Part shown: positions 35,155-44,130 of the stretch, piece by piece
How positions within the stretch are numbered: position 1 is the stretch's first letter
Layout: each line of letters opens with the position of its first letter
Assembly: GCF_014779555.2 (NCBI RefSeq)
Contig: NZ_CP094357.1
Coordinates: forward strand, 1,674,001 to 1,738,000
Direction: 5' to 3'
Source of the DNA: Lysobacter capsici
GTDB taxonomy: Bacteria; Pseudomonadota; Gammaproteobacteria; Xanthomonadales; Xanthomonadaceae
Length of the DNA: 64,000 bases
Notes under the pieces: model-generated
What the model saw: only the letters and a program-made list of their open reading frames with translations
What the model was told of the DNA's origin: nothing
The model's database searches: none
Made by a program: the position numbers and the translations under genes

Positions 35155-35762
35155 CTGTAGGAGCGGCGCGAGCCGCGACCGCGAAACCTCAGATGCGTCG
35201 TAACTGCGATGCCGCGATCGCGGCTCACGCCTCTCCTTCAGGGGGCTATCGTCGCAACGATGGAAGAACGACAGCTGCGCCGCGTTGGGCGCCGTTTCCC
35301 GCGAGGGTTGCGCCTTGTCCGGTTCCGACTGTAGGAGCGGCGCGAGCCGCGACCGCGAAACTCGCTTGCGTCGTAACTGCGATGCCGCGGTCGCGGCTCA
35401 CGCCGCTCCTACAGGGGGCTATTGTCGCAACGATGGAAGGACGACAGCTGTGCCGCGTTGCGCGCCGTTTCCCGCGAGGGTTGTGCGTTGTCCGGTTCCG
35501 ACTGTAGGAGCGGCGTGAGCCGCGACCGCGACACCTCATATGCGTCGTATGTGTGAGGTCGCGGTCGCGGCTCACGCCGCTCCTGCAGGGGCTATCGTGG
35601 TAACGATGGAAGGACGACAGCTGCGCCGCGTTGGGCGCCGTTTCCCGCGAGGGTTGCGCCTTGTCCGGTTCCGACTGTAGGAGCGGCGTAAGCCGCGACC
35701 GCGAAACCTCAAATGCGTCGTATGCGCGATGCCGCGATCGCGGCTCACGCCGCTCCTACAGG
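35155..35762. repeat. 3.5-copy tandem array of a 173-bp unit
   Basis: Units start at 35155, 35329, 35502 and 35675, with periods 174, 173 and 173 bases; the last is a half copy of about 87 bases. Each unit has a hairpin half (CTGTAGGAGCGGCG arm, about 30-base loop, facing CGCCGCTCCTACAG arm) and a spacer half that begins GGGGCTAT and ends TTGTCCGGTTCCGA. Unit 1 has a decayed right arm (CTCTCCTTCA). No gene lies inside. Together with the 129 bases after it, this makes up the 819-base gap between the peptidase and the DUF819 gene. Confidence 0.9.
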
Positions 35763-35890
35763 AGGCGGCCGTGGCAACGACATGCGGCAACCGTTTCGCC
35801 ACCTGAACTCGCGGCATCACCCCACCGGCCCTTGCCCCGTCCGGTCGATCCGAAGTAAAAGCGATCACACCAACGCACGAGACACCCGGC

Positions 35891-37150
35891 ATGCCCGAAA
35901 CCGCCCACACGGCGCTCATCAGCAACGACATCGTCGTCCTCGGCCTGATCGCCGCCACCCTGGGCCTGGTGTTCTGGACCTCGTCGAAGCAGACCGGCTT
36001 CTGGAAAAAGTTCTACACCTTCGTGCCGGCGCTGCTGCTGTGCTATTTCATCCCGGGCATCTACAACACCGTCGGCCTGGTCGACGGCGAAAACACCAAG
36101 CTCTACAACCCGGTCGCCAGCCGCGTGCTGCTGCCGGCGGCGCTGGTGCTGCTGACCCTGACCATCGACCTCAAGGGCGTGCTCAAGCTCGGCCCCAAGC
36201 TGCTGCTGATGTACGCGGTGTCCTCGCTCAGCGTGATGCTCGGCGCGATCGTCGCCTTCGTCGCGATGCGCGCGTTCCATCCCGAAACCGTGTCCGGCGA
36301 CACCTGGGGGGGCATGGCGGCTCTGGCCGGCAGCTGGATCGGCGGCGGCGCCAACATGCTGGCGATGAAGGAGATCTTCCAGGTCGATGCGACCACCTTC
36401 GGCCAGTTCGCCGTGGTCGACGTCGGCGTGGGCTACGTGTGGATGGCGGTGCTGATCTTCCTCGCCAGCCGCGCCAAGCAGATCGACGAGCGCAGCGGCG
36501 CCGACACCTCGGGCATCGAGGAACTCAAGCAGCGCATCGAAAGTTTCCAGGCTCAGCACCAGCGCATCGCCAGCCTGACCGATCTGGCGATGATCATCGG
36601 CATCGCCTTCGGCGTGGTCGGCCTGGCGCATGCGATCGCCACGCCGCTGTCGGGCTGGTTCGCCGCGAACGTGTCGTGGGCGCGCACGGTCAGCCTGCAC
36701 GAACCGTTCTTCTGGGTGGTCGCGGTATCGACCTTCGCCGGCCTGGCACTGAGCTTCACCCGCGCGCGCGAACTCGAAGGCGCGGGCGCGTCGAAGATCG
36801 GCAGTCTGCTGCTGTATTTCCTGATCGCCTGCATCGGCTTGCAGATGGATATTCTGGCCTTGCTCGACAAACCGTGGCTGTTCGCGCTGGGCCTGATCTG
36901 GATCAGCGTGCATATCGCGATCCTGTGGGGCGTCGGCCGCTTGCTGCGGGTGCCGTTCTTCTATTTCGCGATCGGCTCGCAGAGCAACATCGGCGGCCCG
37001 GCTTCGGCGCCGGTGGTGGCGTCGGCGTTCCATCCGTCGCTGGCGCCGGTGGGCGCGTTGCTGGGTACGCTGGGTTACGCGACCGGGACGGGATTGGCGT
37101 ACATCGTCGGCATCACCTTGCGTTCGCTCGCGGGCGCTGCGCCTGCCTGA
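35891..37150 (+). CDS. DUF819 family integral membrane protein
   Basis: 419 residues with about 11 membrane helices. LVFWTSSKQTGFWKKFYTFVPALLLCYFIPG and GMAALAGSWIGGGANMLAMKE are hallmark segments of DUF819 (YjcL-like), a family in the cation:proton antiporter-related fold whose substrate is not established; the C-terminal IGSQSNIGGPASAPVVASAF is the matching second half of an inverted repeat, suggesting a secondary transporter. The gene is bracketed by palindromic repeats on both sides (35155-35762 and 37159-37243). Confidence 0.9.
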   Translation: MPETAHTALISNDIVVLGLIAATLGLVFWTSSKQTGFWKKFYTFVPALLLCYFIPGIYNTVGLVDGENTKLYNPVASRVLLPAALVLLTLTIDLKGVLKLGPKLLLMYAVSSLSVMLGAIVAFVAMRAFHPETVSGDTWGGMAALAGSWIGGGANMLAMKEIFQVDATTFGQFAVVDVGVGYVWMAVLIFLASRAKQIDERSGADTSGIEELKQRIESFQAQHQRIASLTDLAMIIGIAFGVVGLAHAIATPLSGWFAANVSWARTVSLHEPFFWVVAVSTFAGLALSFTRARELEGAGASKIGSLLLYFLIACIGLQMDILALLDKPWLFALGLIWISVHIAILWGVGRLLRVPFFYFAIGSQSNIGGPASAPVVASAFHPSLAPVGALLGTLGYATGTGLAYIVGITLRSLAGAAPA

Positions 37151-37158
37151 AGTCCGAC

Positions 37159-37243
37159 TGTAGGAGCGGCGCGAGCCGCGACCGCGACATCGCGCATACG
37201 ACGCACGTGATGTTTCGCGGTCGCCGCTTGCGCCGCTCCTACA
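37159..37243. repeat. Inverted pair of the GTAGGAGCGGCGC repeat
   Basis: Plus arm 37159-37188, about 27-base loop (CATCGCGCATACGACGCACG inside), minus arm 37216-37243. The right arm differs slightly (CGCTTGCGCC). It lies between the DUF819 and SUKH-like genes and is the hairpin half-unit of the 35155 array without the spacer half. Confidence 0.85.
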
Positions 37244-37283
37244 TCTCGCTTGTCCGCAACCTCATTGCTTCTGACCTACAGCC

Positions 37284-37955
37284 ATGACCTACGAGTCGTT
37301 AGCCGCACGCACCGGTATCCCCCTGCCACCGACGTTCGCCCGCCTGATCGCCGACGGCAAGACCCGCTACGGCGAAAATCTCGACGATTGGAAGGCGAAC
37401 TGGAGCGACTACACCCTGCGCGCGCAGCCGCTGCTTTCGTGCGCCTACGATCTGGAATGGATCGGTCCGGAGCAGGCCGAAGAGATCGCCGAGGCCTGGC
37501 TCAATCCGGGTTTTCAGCACGCGCGCGCATTCGTGCCGTTCGCGATTTCCGGCGCCGGCGATGCCTATTGCCTGATGACGACCGCCGCGGGCACGATCGC
37601 GGTCGCACTGGTCTGGCACGATCGCGACGACAGCGCGATAGAAACGGCGTCGTTCGAACATTTCGTTTTCACCAAACTGGTGGAGAGTGCCGCCGATTTC
37701 GAACACCTGCTGGACGATTTTTCGCCCGCTCAGGCGCGCGAGTGCGTCCTGGCCAATATGCGAGCCGCTGCCGCGTATCTGCCCGCGAACTTGAATCACG
37801 CCCTGGCGGCGTTGATCTCGTCGCAACTGCCGGATGACGAAAGCGATAGCGCCATGATCTCGCAGGTGACAGCGCAAGCGGCTTTCGGCGTGCTGCCTGC
37901 ATTCGCGCAGGAGCGCTTTGCGGTGGTGCCGCGCTGGCACTGCAATGAGCGTTGA
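37284..37955 (+). CDS. SMI1/KNR4 (SUKH)-like protein
   Basis: 223 residues, soluble. LPPTFARLIADGKTRYG near the start, then FVPFAISGAGDAYCLMTT and IAVALVWHDRDDSAIETASF, reproduce the SUKH pattern of an N-terminal helix pair, a central GDAYCL strand-turn and a following strand with VALVWHD. SUKH proteins often serve as immunity proteins against secreted toxins, but many stand alone, and no toxin gene is next to this one. The C-terminal 80 residues are helical and unassigned. Confidence 0.72.
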   Translation: MTYESLAARTGIPLPPTFARLIADGKTRYGENLDDWKANWSDYTLRAQPLLSCAYDLEWIGPEQAEEIAEAWLNPGFQHARAFVPFAISGAGDAYCLMTTAAGTIAVALVWHDRDDSAIETASFEHFVFTKLVESAADFEHLLDDFSPAQARECVLANMRAAAAYLPANLNHALAALISSQLPDDESDSAMISQVTAQAAFGVLPAFAQERFAVVPRWHCNER

Positions 37956-38032
37956 TGCGCGGGGCGTTGGCGCTTGATCGTCGTACGCCATGATGCCGAC
38001 GGCCATCGAGTGCATCGATAATCGCGCAAAAC

Positions 38033-38058
38033 AAAGGCCGCCCTCGGGCGGCCTTTCG
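38033..38058. terminator. Bidirectional terminator between SUKH-like gene and ybdD
   Basis: AAAGGCCGCCC (38033-38043), TC, GGGCGGCCTTT (38046-38056): a perfect 11-bp stem flanked by A and T residues, between convergent genes. Confidence 0.8.
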
Positions 38059-38078
38059 TCATCCACGTGCCTGTGCGT

Positions 38079-38300
38079 TCAACAACATCCGATCCGCCCG
38101 CCGCCATAGCGCGCATCCTGCCGCTGGCGAAAGAACGTCGCGTAATCCGGGATCGGCCGCTCGGGATGTTTCTCCATCATGTGCCGGACATAGTTGTCGT
38201 AGTCCGGCACGCCGCAGCACAGCCGCGCGGTCTGCACCAGGCGGCGCCAGGTGCGCTTGTATAACTGATATTGGCTGGCGGGTACGAGTGCGGTGCCCAT
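38079..38300 (-). CDS. ybdD: YbdD/YjiX family protein
   Basis: 73 residues. The pattern WRRLVQTARLCCGVPDYDNYVRHM, then HPERPIPDYATFFRQRQDARYGGG, is that of the YbdD/YjiX family of very small soluble proteins almost always encoded directly after cstA or btsT. In E. coli YbdD/YjiX are needed for full activity of the partner transporter. The start is two bases after the cstA stop, so translation is probably coupled. The Cys pair at the C-terminus (IGCC) is unusual for the parts of the family I recall. Confidence 0.92.
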   Translation of the reverse strand: MGTALVPASQYQLYKRTWRRLVQTARLCCGVPDYDNYVRHMMEKHPERPIPDYATFFRQRQDARYGGGRIGCC

Positions 38301-38301
38301 G

Positions 38302-40374
38302 TCAGTGGTCCGCCATCTGCGCGGGCGTCATCGTCACGTACGGCGATTCGCGATCGCTGCGCTGCGGATTGGCGCGCGCCTTGAGGATCGCGCCGATCGC
38401 GTACACCAGCACCGAGAACACCACGAACAGGAACAGCAGGGTCAGGCCGGTGTTGACGTAGCTGTTGACCATGATCTGCTGCATCTGCTCGATGCTCTTG
38501 GCCGGCGCGACCACTTCGCCCTTGGCGATCGCGTCCTGGTACTTGTGCGCCTGGGCGAGGAAGCCGACCGACGGGTTGCTGTGGAAGATCTTGATGAAAC
38601 CCGCGGCGGTGGTGCAGATCAGCAGCCACGCGGTCGGCAGCATGGTGACCCAGGCGTAGCGATCGCGTTTCATCTTGAACAGCACCACCGTGCACAGCAT
38701 CAACGCGATGCCGGCGAGCATCTGGTTGGCGATGCCGAACAACGGCCACAAGGTGTTGATGCCGCCGAGCGGATCGACCACGCCCTGATACAGGAAGTAA
38801 CCCCACAACGCGACGCAGCCGCCGGTGGCGAGCAGGTTCGGGCCCCAGGCCTCGGTGCGGCGCAGCGCCGGCACGAAGCTGCCGAGCAGGTCCTGCAGCA
38901 TGAAGCGGCCGGCGCGGGTGCCGGCATCGACCGCGGTCAGGATGAACAAGGCTTCGAACAGGATCGCGAAGTGATACCAGAACGCCATCGTGTTCTCGCC
39001 CGGCAACACGTTGTGCAGGATCTGGGCGATGCCGACCGCGAGCGTCGGCGCGCCGCCGGCGCGGGCGAGGATGGTGTGTTCGCCGATGTCCTTGGCCGTG
39101 GTCTCGAGCATTTCCGGGGTGACGCTGAAGCCCCAGCCGCTTATCGTCTGCGCGACCGCGTGCACGTCGGTGCCGACCAGGGCGGCGGGACTGTTCATCG
39201 CGAAGTACACGCCCGGCTCGATCACCGAGGCGGCCACCAGCGCCATGATCGCGACGAAGGATTCCATCAGCATGCCGCCGTAGCCGATGTAGCGCATGTG
39301 GCCTTCATTGGCGAGCAGCTTGGGCGTGGTGCCCGAGGAGATCAGCGCATGGAAACCCGACACCGCGCCGCAGGCGATGGTGATGAACAGGAACGGGAAC
39401 AGCCCGCCTTTCCACACCGGGCCGGTGCCGTCGGTGAACTGGGTCAGCGCCGGCATGCGCAGGTCGGGCATCACGATCACGATGCCGATCGCCAGCGCGA
39501 TGATGGTGCCGATCTTCAAGAACGTGGACAGATAATCGCGCGGCGCCAGCACCAGCCACACCGGCAACACCGCGGCGACGAAGCCGTAGCCGATCAGCAT
39601 CCAGGTGATCTGGGTGCCGGTGAAGGTGAAGCGCGGGCCCCACACCGGATCGGCCGCGATCACCCCGCCGTACCAGATCGCCGCGAGCAGCAGGATCAGG
39701 CCGACCACCGAGATTTCGCCGATCTTGCCCGGGCGGATGTAGCGCATGTACACGCCCATCATCACCGCGATCGGCAAGGTCGCCATCACCGTGAACATGC
39801 CCCACGGACTTTCCGCGAGCGCCTTGACCACGATCATCGCCAGCACCGCGAGGATGATGATCATGATCAGGAACGCGCCGAACAGGGCGATGGTGCCGGG
39901 GATGCGGCCCATCTCCTCGCGCACCAGATCGCCGAGCGAACGGCCGTTGCGGCGGCTGGAGACGAACAGGACCATGAAGTCCTGCACCGCGCCGGCCAGG
40001 ACCACGCCGACGATCAGCCACAGCAGCCCGGGCAGGTAGCCCATCTGCGCGGCGAGCACCGGCCCGACCAGCGGCCCGGCGCCGGCGATCGCGGCGAAGT
40101 GGTGGCCGAACAGCACGTGCTTGTTGGTCGGGACGTAGTCCAGGCCGTCGTTGTTGAGGACCGCGGGCGTGGCCCGGGTCGTATCGATCTGCATCACCTT
40201 GTTGGCGATGAACAGGGAGTAGTAGCGGTACGCGACCAGATAGATCGACACCGCCGCGACCACGATCCACAGCGCGTTGATGTGTTCGCCGCGCCGCAGC
40301 GCGATCGTGCCGAGGCAGAACGCCCCGAGAACTGCCAGGGCCGCCCAGCCCACCTTGCCGATGCCACCTTTCAT
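38302..40374 (-). CDS. cstA: Carbon starvation protein A (pyruvate/peptide transporter)
   Basis: 690 residues with about 17 membrane helices. FGHHFAAIAGAGPLVGPVLAAQMGY, GYLPGLLWLIVGVVLAGAVQDF and GSFVPALRRTEAWGPN-like segments are typical of CstA/BtsT. The family takes up pyruvate and possibly peptides under carbon starvation. GGGAGG lies well placed before the ATG. With ybdD it forms a two-gene unit; it ends at a shared terminator with the convergent SUKH-like gene. Transport of pyruvate is the best characterised role of the family; peptide use fits this neighbourhood. Confidence 0.95.
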   Translation of the reverse strand: MKGGIGKVGWAALAVLGAFCLGTIALRRGEHINALWIVVAAVSIYLVAYRYYSLFIANKVMQIDTTRATPAVLNNDGLDYVPTNKHVLFGHHFAAIAGAGPLVGPVLAAQMGYLPGLLWLIVGVVLAGAVQDFMVLFVSSRRNGRSLGDLVREEMGRIPGTIALFGAFLIMIIILAVLAMIVVKALAESPWGMFTVMATLPIAVMMGVYMRYIRPGKIGEISVVGLILLLAAIWYGGVIAADPVWGPRFTFTGTQITWMLIGYGFVAAVLPVWLVLAPRDYLSTFLKIGTIIALAIGIVIVMPDLRMPALTQFTDGTGPVWKGGLFPFLFITIACGAVSGFHALISSGTTPKLLANEGHMRYIGYGGMLMESFVAIMALVAASVIEPGVYFAMNSPAALVGTDVHAVAQTISGWGFSVTPEMLETTAKDIGEHTILARAGGAPTLAVGIAQILHNVLPGENTMAFWYHFAILFEALFILTAVDAGTRAGRFMLQDLLGSFVPALRRTEAWGPNLLATGGCVALWGYFLYQGVVDPLGGINTLWPLFGIANQMLAGIALMLCTVVLFKMKRDRYAWVTMLPTAWLLICTTAAGFIKIFHSNPSVGFLAQAHKYQDAIAKGEVVAPAKSIEQMQQIMVNSYVNTGLTLLFLFVVFSVLVYAIGAILKARANPQRSDRESPYVTMTPAQMADH

Positions 40375-40562
40375 GACGACCCTCCCGGTTTTTCAACTAC
40401 CGAAGCGTCGCCCCTGCGTCCAGGCGGGTCAATGCGCAGTGCGGCAAAGCGGCACTAATTGGGCTGATACTTTGGTCTTAGGTGGGAGGTTCGGGGCCGT
40501 TTGAGGAGATGCGGGAAGCTGCCGCCTTCGCCTTCGCCTTCGCCTACGCTGTTCGCCGTTGC

Positions 40563-41010
40563 TGTTCCCCCCTTTGGAAAAGGGGGGCAGGGGGGATTCG
40601 CTTTTTACTTCAACAGCTGCATCGCCCTGATGGAAAAGCAAATCCCCCGGCGCATTGGATTTCTTTCGGCGCACACAGCGGCGCAGGCGCCAGCCCCCTT
40701 TTTCAAAGGGGGCGAATTCCAAGAGGGCGAATTGACGAGGGGCGATCTACTCAGCGATCGACATCAGCCGGAGACATCAACAAGCGATTGCCGTTGCTTT
40801 TCCCGCTTTGGAAAAGGGGGCAGGGGGGATTCGCTTTCAGCTCGACAACTGCATCGCCCCGATCGAAAAGCGAATCCCCCGGCGCATTGGATTCCTTTCG
40901 GCGGACACAGCGGCGCAGGCGCCAGCCCCCTTTTGCAAAGTGGGCTAATTGACGAGGTGGGATCTACTCAGCGATCGGCGTCAAACGGGGACGTCGGGAA
41001 GCGACAACAG
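40563..41010. repeat. Tandem duplication of a 220-233-base element
   Basis: Copy 1 is about 40563-40790 and copy 2 about 40797-41010. Each has CTTTGGAAAAGGGGG-CAGGGGGGATTCGC, a middle with GGCGCATTGGATTYCTTTCGGCG and a right end GGCGCCAGCCCCCTTTTNCAAAG..., so each copy is bounded by facing CCCCTTT/AAAGGGG palindromes. Offset between copies is 233 bases on the left and about 217 on the right, showing internal deletion. It resembles a MITE-type or REP-type element; no transposase is nearby. Confidence 0.8.
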
Positions 41011-41025
41011 CCTCAAGCTCGATCC

Positions 41026-41123
41026 GATTCCCGATTCCCGATTCCCGATTCCCGATTCCCGATTCCCGAATCCCGAATCCCGAATCCCAAATCCCAAATC
41101 CCAAATCCCAAATCCCAAATCCC
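41026..41123. repeat. Fourteen-unit heptanucleotide array
   Basis: Exactly 14 units of seven bases in order: six GATTCCC, three GAATCCC and five AAATCCC, with no interruption. The last unit ends four bases before the corA stop (minus strand), so the corA transcript continues into GGGATTT/GGGATTC repeats with 14 evenly spaced GGG runs. Confidence 0.95.
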
Positions 41124-41127
41124 GGCC

Positions 41128-42120
41128 TCAAAGCCACTTAGCCCGCTTGAACCCCACATACAACACCACGCAAGTCAGCGCGATCACCCCGACCAGAATG
41201 CCGTAGCTCCACTGGCCTTCAAGCTCCGGCATGTACTTGAAGTTCATGCCATACCAACTGGTGATCAGTGTCGGCGCGGCCAGCAGCGCGGCCCAGGCGC
41301 CCAGGCGCTTGACGGTCTCGCCCTGGCGCACGGTGACCAGCGACAGGTTCACGCTGACCGCGGCGGTCAGCATCTCGCGCAGGGTGTCGGTGGTTTCGTT
41401 GATGCGCACGGCGTGATCGAGCACGTCGCGGAAATACAGCTGGATCTCCTCGTCGATCAGCCCGCCGCGCGAACGCGCGAGCTGGCCCAGGATGTCCTGC
41501 AGCGGCGCCACCGCCATCCGCAGCCGGGTCAGTTCGCGCTTGAGGTCGTACAGTTCCTGCACGGTCTCCTTGCTGAAATCCTCGGCGAAGATGTCCTTTT
41601 CCAGCTCGTTGAGCTCCTGGGTGAAGCCCTCGACGATCGGCATGAAATTGTCGACCACGCTGTCGAACACCGCGTACAGCGCCGCGCCCGGTCCGTGTTC
41701 GAGCAGGTCCGGCTCGCGCTCCATGCGCGCGCGCGCGGCCTTGTAGCTGATCGAGGCGCCGTGGCGCACGGTGACCAGATAGCGCGGACCGACGAACATA
41801 TGCGTCTCGCCGAAGCGGATGCGGTTGTCGATCTTCTGCGCGGTGTGGATGGCGACGAACAGCGAGTTGCCATAGGACTCGATCTTCGGCCGCTGATGCG
41901 CGTTGTGCGCGTCCTCGACCGCGAGGTCGTGCAGGCAGAACTCCTCCTGCAGTTTTTCCAGGATGCCTTCATCGGGCTCGTACAGGCCGACCCAGACGAA
42001 GCTGCCGTCGTCGACCGCGAGCACGTCGCTGATCGCGTCCAGGCTGATGTCGCGGCGGGTTCCGTCGCGGCCGTAGGCCGCGCAGTTGATGACGCATTGG
42101 GGCAGGGCGGGATCTTTCAT
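41128..42120 (-). CDS. corA: CorA family magnesium/cobalt transporter
   Basis: 330 residues. A long N-terminal cytoplasmic domain (alpha/beta then helical, about 1-270) precedes two membrane helices. SWYGMNFKYMPE carries the GMN selectivity motif at the end of the first helix, and the chain ends with the basic FKRAKWL typical of CorA. It forms a pentameric channel for Mg2+ or Co2+. The Shine-Dalgarno is weak. Its stop is followed at once by the heptamer array. Confidence 0.94.
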   Translation of the reverse strand: MKDPALPQCVINCAAYGRDGTRRDISLDAISDVLAVDDGSFVWVGLYEPDEGILEKLQEEFCLHDLAVEDAHNAHQRPKIESYGNSLFVAIHTAQKIDNRIRFGETHMFVGPRYLVTVRHGASISYKAARARMEREPDLLEHGPGAALYAVFDSVVDNFMPIVEGFTQELNELEKDIFAEDFSKETVQELYDLKRELTRLRMAVAPLQDILGQLARSRGGLIDEEIQLYFRDVLDHAVRINETTDTLREMLTAAVSVNLSLVTVRQGETVKRLGAWAALLAAPTLITSWYGMNFKYMPELEGQWSYGILVGVIALTCVVLYVGFKRAKWL

Positions 42121-42159
42121 CCCCGAATCGTGCCCGCGCGCGGCGGCAGCGGCAAGCCG

Positions 42160-43491
42160 TCAGGCCAGTCGCAATCGGGCGGCCTTGCGGAAGCCCAGCC
42201 ACAGGCCCGTGTGGATCGGCAGCCACAGGGCGATCCAGTGCGCGTTGCGCTGCGGATACACCGGCAGCCAGTACATGAACAACGCCGCCAGCGAGCTCAG
42301 CGCGACCAGCGCGGTCAGCCACACGAACACCGGCCCGGTCTCGCGCCCGCGCAGCGCGCGCAAACCGCCGAACCACAGCAGCAGGCACAGCGGATTGAAC
42401 AGCAGCAGGTTGCGGTTGGCCCAGATGTAGTTGTGGTTGGTGTCGACCCAGGCATAGACCAATACCGCGCCGATCAGCCCGAGCACGCCCCACAGCGGCA
42501 GCGCGACGACGGCGAGCACGCGCGGGCTGCGGTCGCCGATCCAGGCCAGCGCCGCGCCCAGCACCAGGCCGGTCAGCGCCCATGGCCACCACGGCAGCGG
42601 GGTGGCTTCGGGGTCGGGCGAGATCTGATGCGGCAGCAACTGGCGTTCCTCGGCCACCAGCGGCCGGCCTTCGTTGTTCTTGACCTCGCGCAGGGCCGCG
42701 GCGAGGCGGCCGGGCACGTAGGACTCGGCCCACACCGGCACCGGTTTGTCCGCTTCCGGACCCATCATCACGTCCAGCACCAGCCACATCCACGGCTCGG
42801 GCTTGGACAGGCGCAGCGCCTCGCTGCGCAGGGTATTGCCGTGCGAGCGGCCTTCGATCTGGCGCCGCAGCCCGCCGCCGAGCGCGGTGTCGATGGCGTC
42901 GCGCACGCGGGTGGCGCAGTTGTCGTCGAAGTACTGATAGCGGTAGTAGGAATTTTCCGGCAGCGCGTTGACCCGCAGCGCTTCGGCGATCTCGCGCGCC
43001 TGCGCGGGGGTGAGATCGAGCCACTGCACCGACACGCCGCGGCCTTCCAGCCCGTACTGGCCGATGTCGGCCTCGAACGGCAGCGCGAGCAGGCGATAGC
43101 GCATATCGTTGCGGATGAAGCGCGGCACGAAGTCGGGCTCGCTCGGGTCGAAGTAGCCGAAGTTGTAGGAGATCGCCTTGTCGGTGTTCGGGTCGAGCAC
43201 CACCAGCGCGTCGTGGCCGAAGCGCGACCAGAACTCCTGGCCCGGCTGCATGGTGACCATGCCCACGCGCGGCGGCTGCGGTCCGGTCGGCCGGGGTGCC
43301 GCCGCGGGGTTCGAATCGGAGGGCGTCGGATCGGCCGGCTTGTGCTCAGCCGGGTTCGAATCGCCGGACTTCGACTCCATGGCTTTCGCCGCGGCCGTGG
43401 GCGCGTCGGCCGCGGCGGCGAGGGTCACGCTGGAAAGCGACAGCAACAGGGCCAGGGCGAACAGCCGGACGACACGGGGCAGGAAGGTCAC
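42160..43491 (-). CDS. DUF4105 (Lnb N-terminal-like) membrane protein
   Basis: 443 residues starting with GTG. Signal peptide about 1-27, then a Pro/Ala/Asp low-complexity stretch (about 28-75), then a DUF4105 domain with WSRFGHDALVVLD (His) and QYFDDNCATRVRDAID (Cys), the pair conserved in papain-like Lnb proteins, and four to five membrane helices in the last 150 residues. Lnb of Enterococcus transfers an acyl chain within lipoproteins; whether this protein does so is unknown. It lies 39 bases upstream of corA on the same strand and is likely co-transcribed. Start codon is uncertain. Confidence 0.85.
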   Translation of the reverse strand: MTFLPRVVRLFALALLLSLSSVTLAAAADAPTAAAKAMESKSGDSNPAEHKPADPTPSDSNPAAAPRPTGPQPPRVGMVTMQPGQEFWSRFGHDALVVLDPNTDKAISYNFGYFDPSEPDFVPRFIRNDMRYRLLALPFEADIGQYGLEGRGVSVQWLDLTPAQAREIAEALRVNALPENSYYRYQYFDDNCATRVRDAIDTALGGGLRRQIEGRSHGNTLRSEALRLSKPEPWMWLVLDVMMGPEADKPVPVWAESYVPGRLAAALREVKNNEGRPLVAEERQLLPHQISPDPEATPLPWWPWALTGLVLGAALAWIGDRSPRVLAVVALPLWGVLGLIGAVLVYAWVDTNHNYIWANRNLLLFNPLCLLLWFGGLRALRGRETGPVFVWLTALVALSSLAALFMYWLPVYPQRNAHWIALWLPIHTGLWLGFRKAARLRLA

Positions 43492-44130
43492 GAGGGGCTG
43501 AGTCCGGCAGGGCGGGTGGCGGCCATTGTAAACAGCCGGTCGGGGTGTGCCGTGGCTGGAGTGGGGATTTGGAGTGCCGTCGCGTGTGACGATCTTCTGC
43601 CCCCCAGGCAGATGCGCTATCAGGCCTGGGCATCGCCGGCCCGGTTGGGTCGGCTCAGCAGGGCGCTCATGGCGAGCAAGGCCGGCGACACAGGCCGGCA
43701 GTCGTGGTCATCGACTCCTTCGTAGCGACCCGGCGCGACGAATCGTGTCGATTCGTCTCTGCCTGCTGGACGAAGTGGGTGCCGTACAGGCGACCCAGCA
43801 CCCCGACATGGCCGGCGGCACTCAGGTTGCTCGCCCAGGCCCGCACGGCTTTGCGAGGCCGGCGGTCGCCATAAGCGAGCCGGCTTCAGCGGCGCCGACA
43901 ACGACGCAGCCCGACCGCCGAGAACGAAACCCAGGGACGATCATTCGACACGCCCTTCTCCCGCAAGCGGGAGAAGGTGGCCCGAAGGGCCGGATGAGGG
44001 CGCGCGGCCTACGATTCGCCGCGGGTCCACCCTGCCAGATCTGATGCAAGTGCGCGCCGGCTTCAACGCGTCGAATTCAACCCGCGTAAGGACCGAGCCC
44101 GATAACCGCGACCCGCGCCGCGGCATCCCC
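43492..44130. other. 639-base gap without a gene
   Basis: Several open frames exist but none has coding character. The only recognisable feature is a copy of the CCTTCTCCCGC repeat (43952-44001). An 18-base stretch near 43795 nearly matches the 3' end of corC at about 44142, which may reflect an old duplication. Confidence 0.5.
43952..44001. repeat. Interspersed CCTTCTCCCGC/GGCCGGATGAGGG repeat, copy 2
   Basis: CCCTTCTCCCGCAAGCGGGA, then AGAAGGTGGCCCGAAGGGCC, then GGATGAGGGCG. It contains two nested perfect palindromes (CTTCTCCCGC/GCGGGAGAAG and GGCCC/GGGCC) and is the reverse of the copy at 30632. Confidence 0.75.

Larger units (their letters stand above)
40375..41127. other. 753-base repeat-rich gap between cstA and corA
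   Basis: No coding sequence. It holds the cstA upstream region, then a tandem duplication (40563-41010) and a 14-unit heptamer array (41026-41123). The cstA promoter should lie in 40375-40500 on the minus strand; I could not identify it. Confidence 0.6.

Noticed and set aside
31001-35155. A 1384-codon open frame on the minus strand
   Set aside because: It lies antisense to the OPT transporter and S9 peptidase genes, whose families are certain. Its composition (Arg, His, Gln, Gly and Asp rich) is typical of GC-driven antisense frames.
35155-35762. Possible CRISPR array
   Set aside because: The period is 173 bases and the spacer halves are nearly identical to each other, unlike the unique spacers of a CRISPR. 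No cas gene is present.
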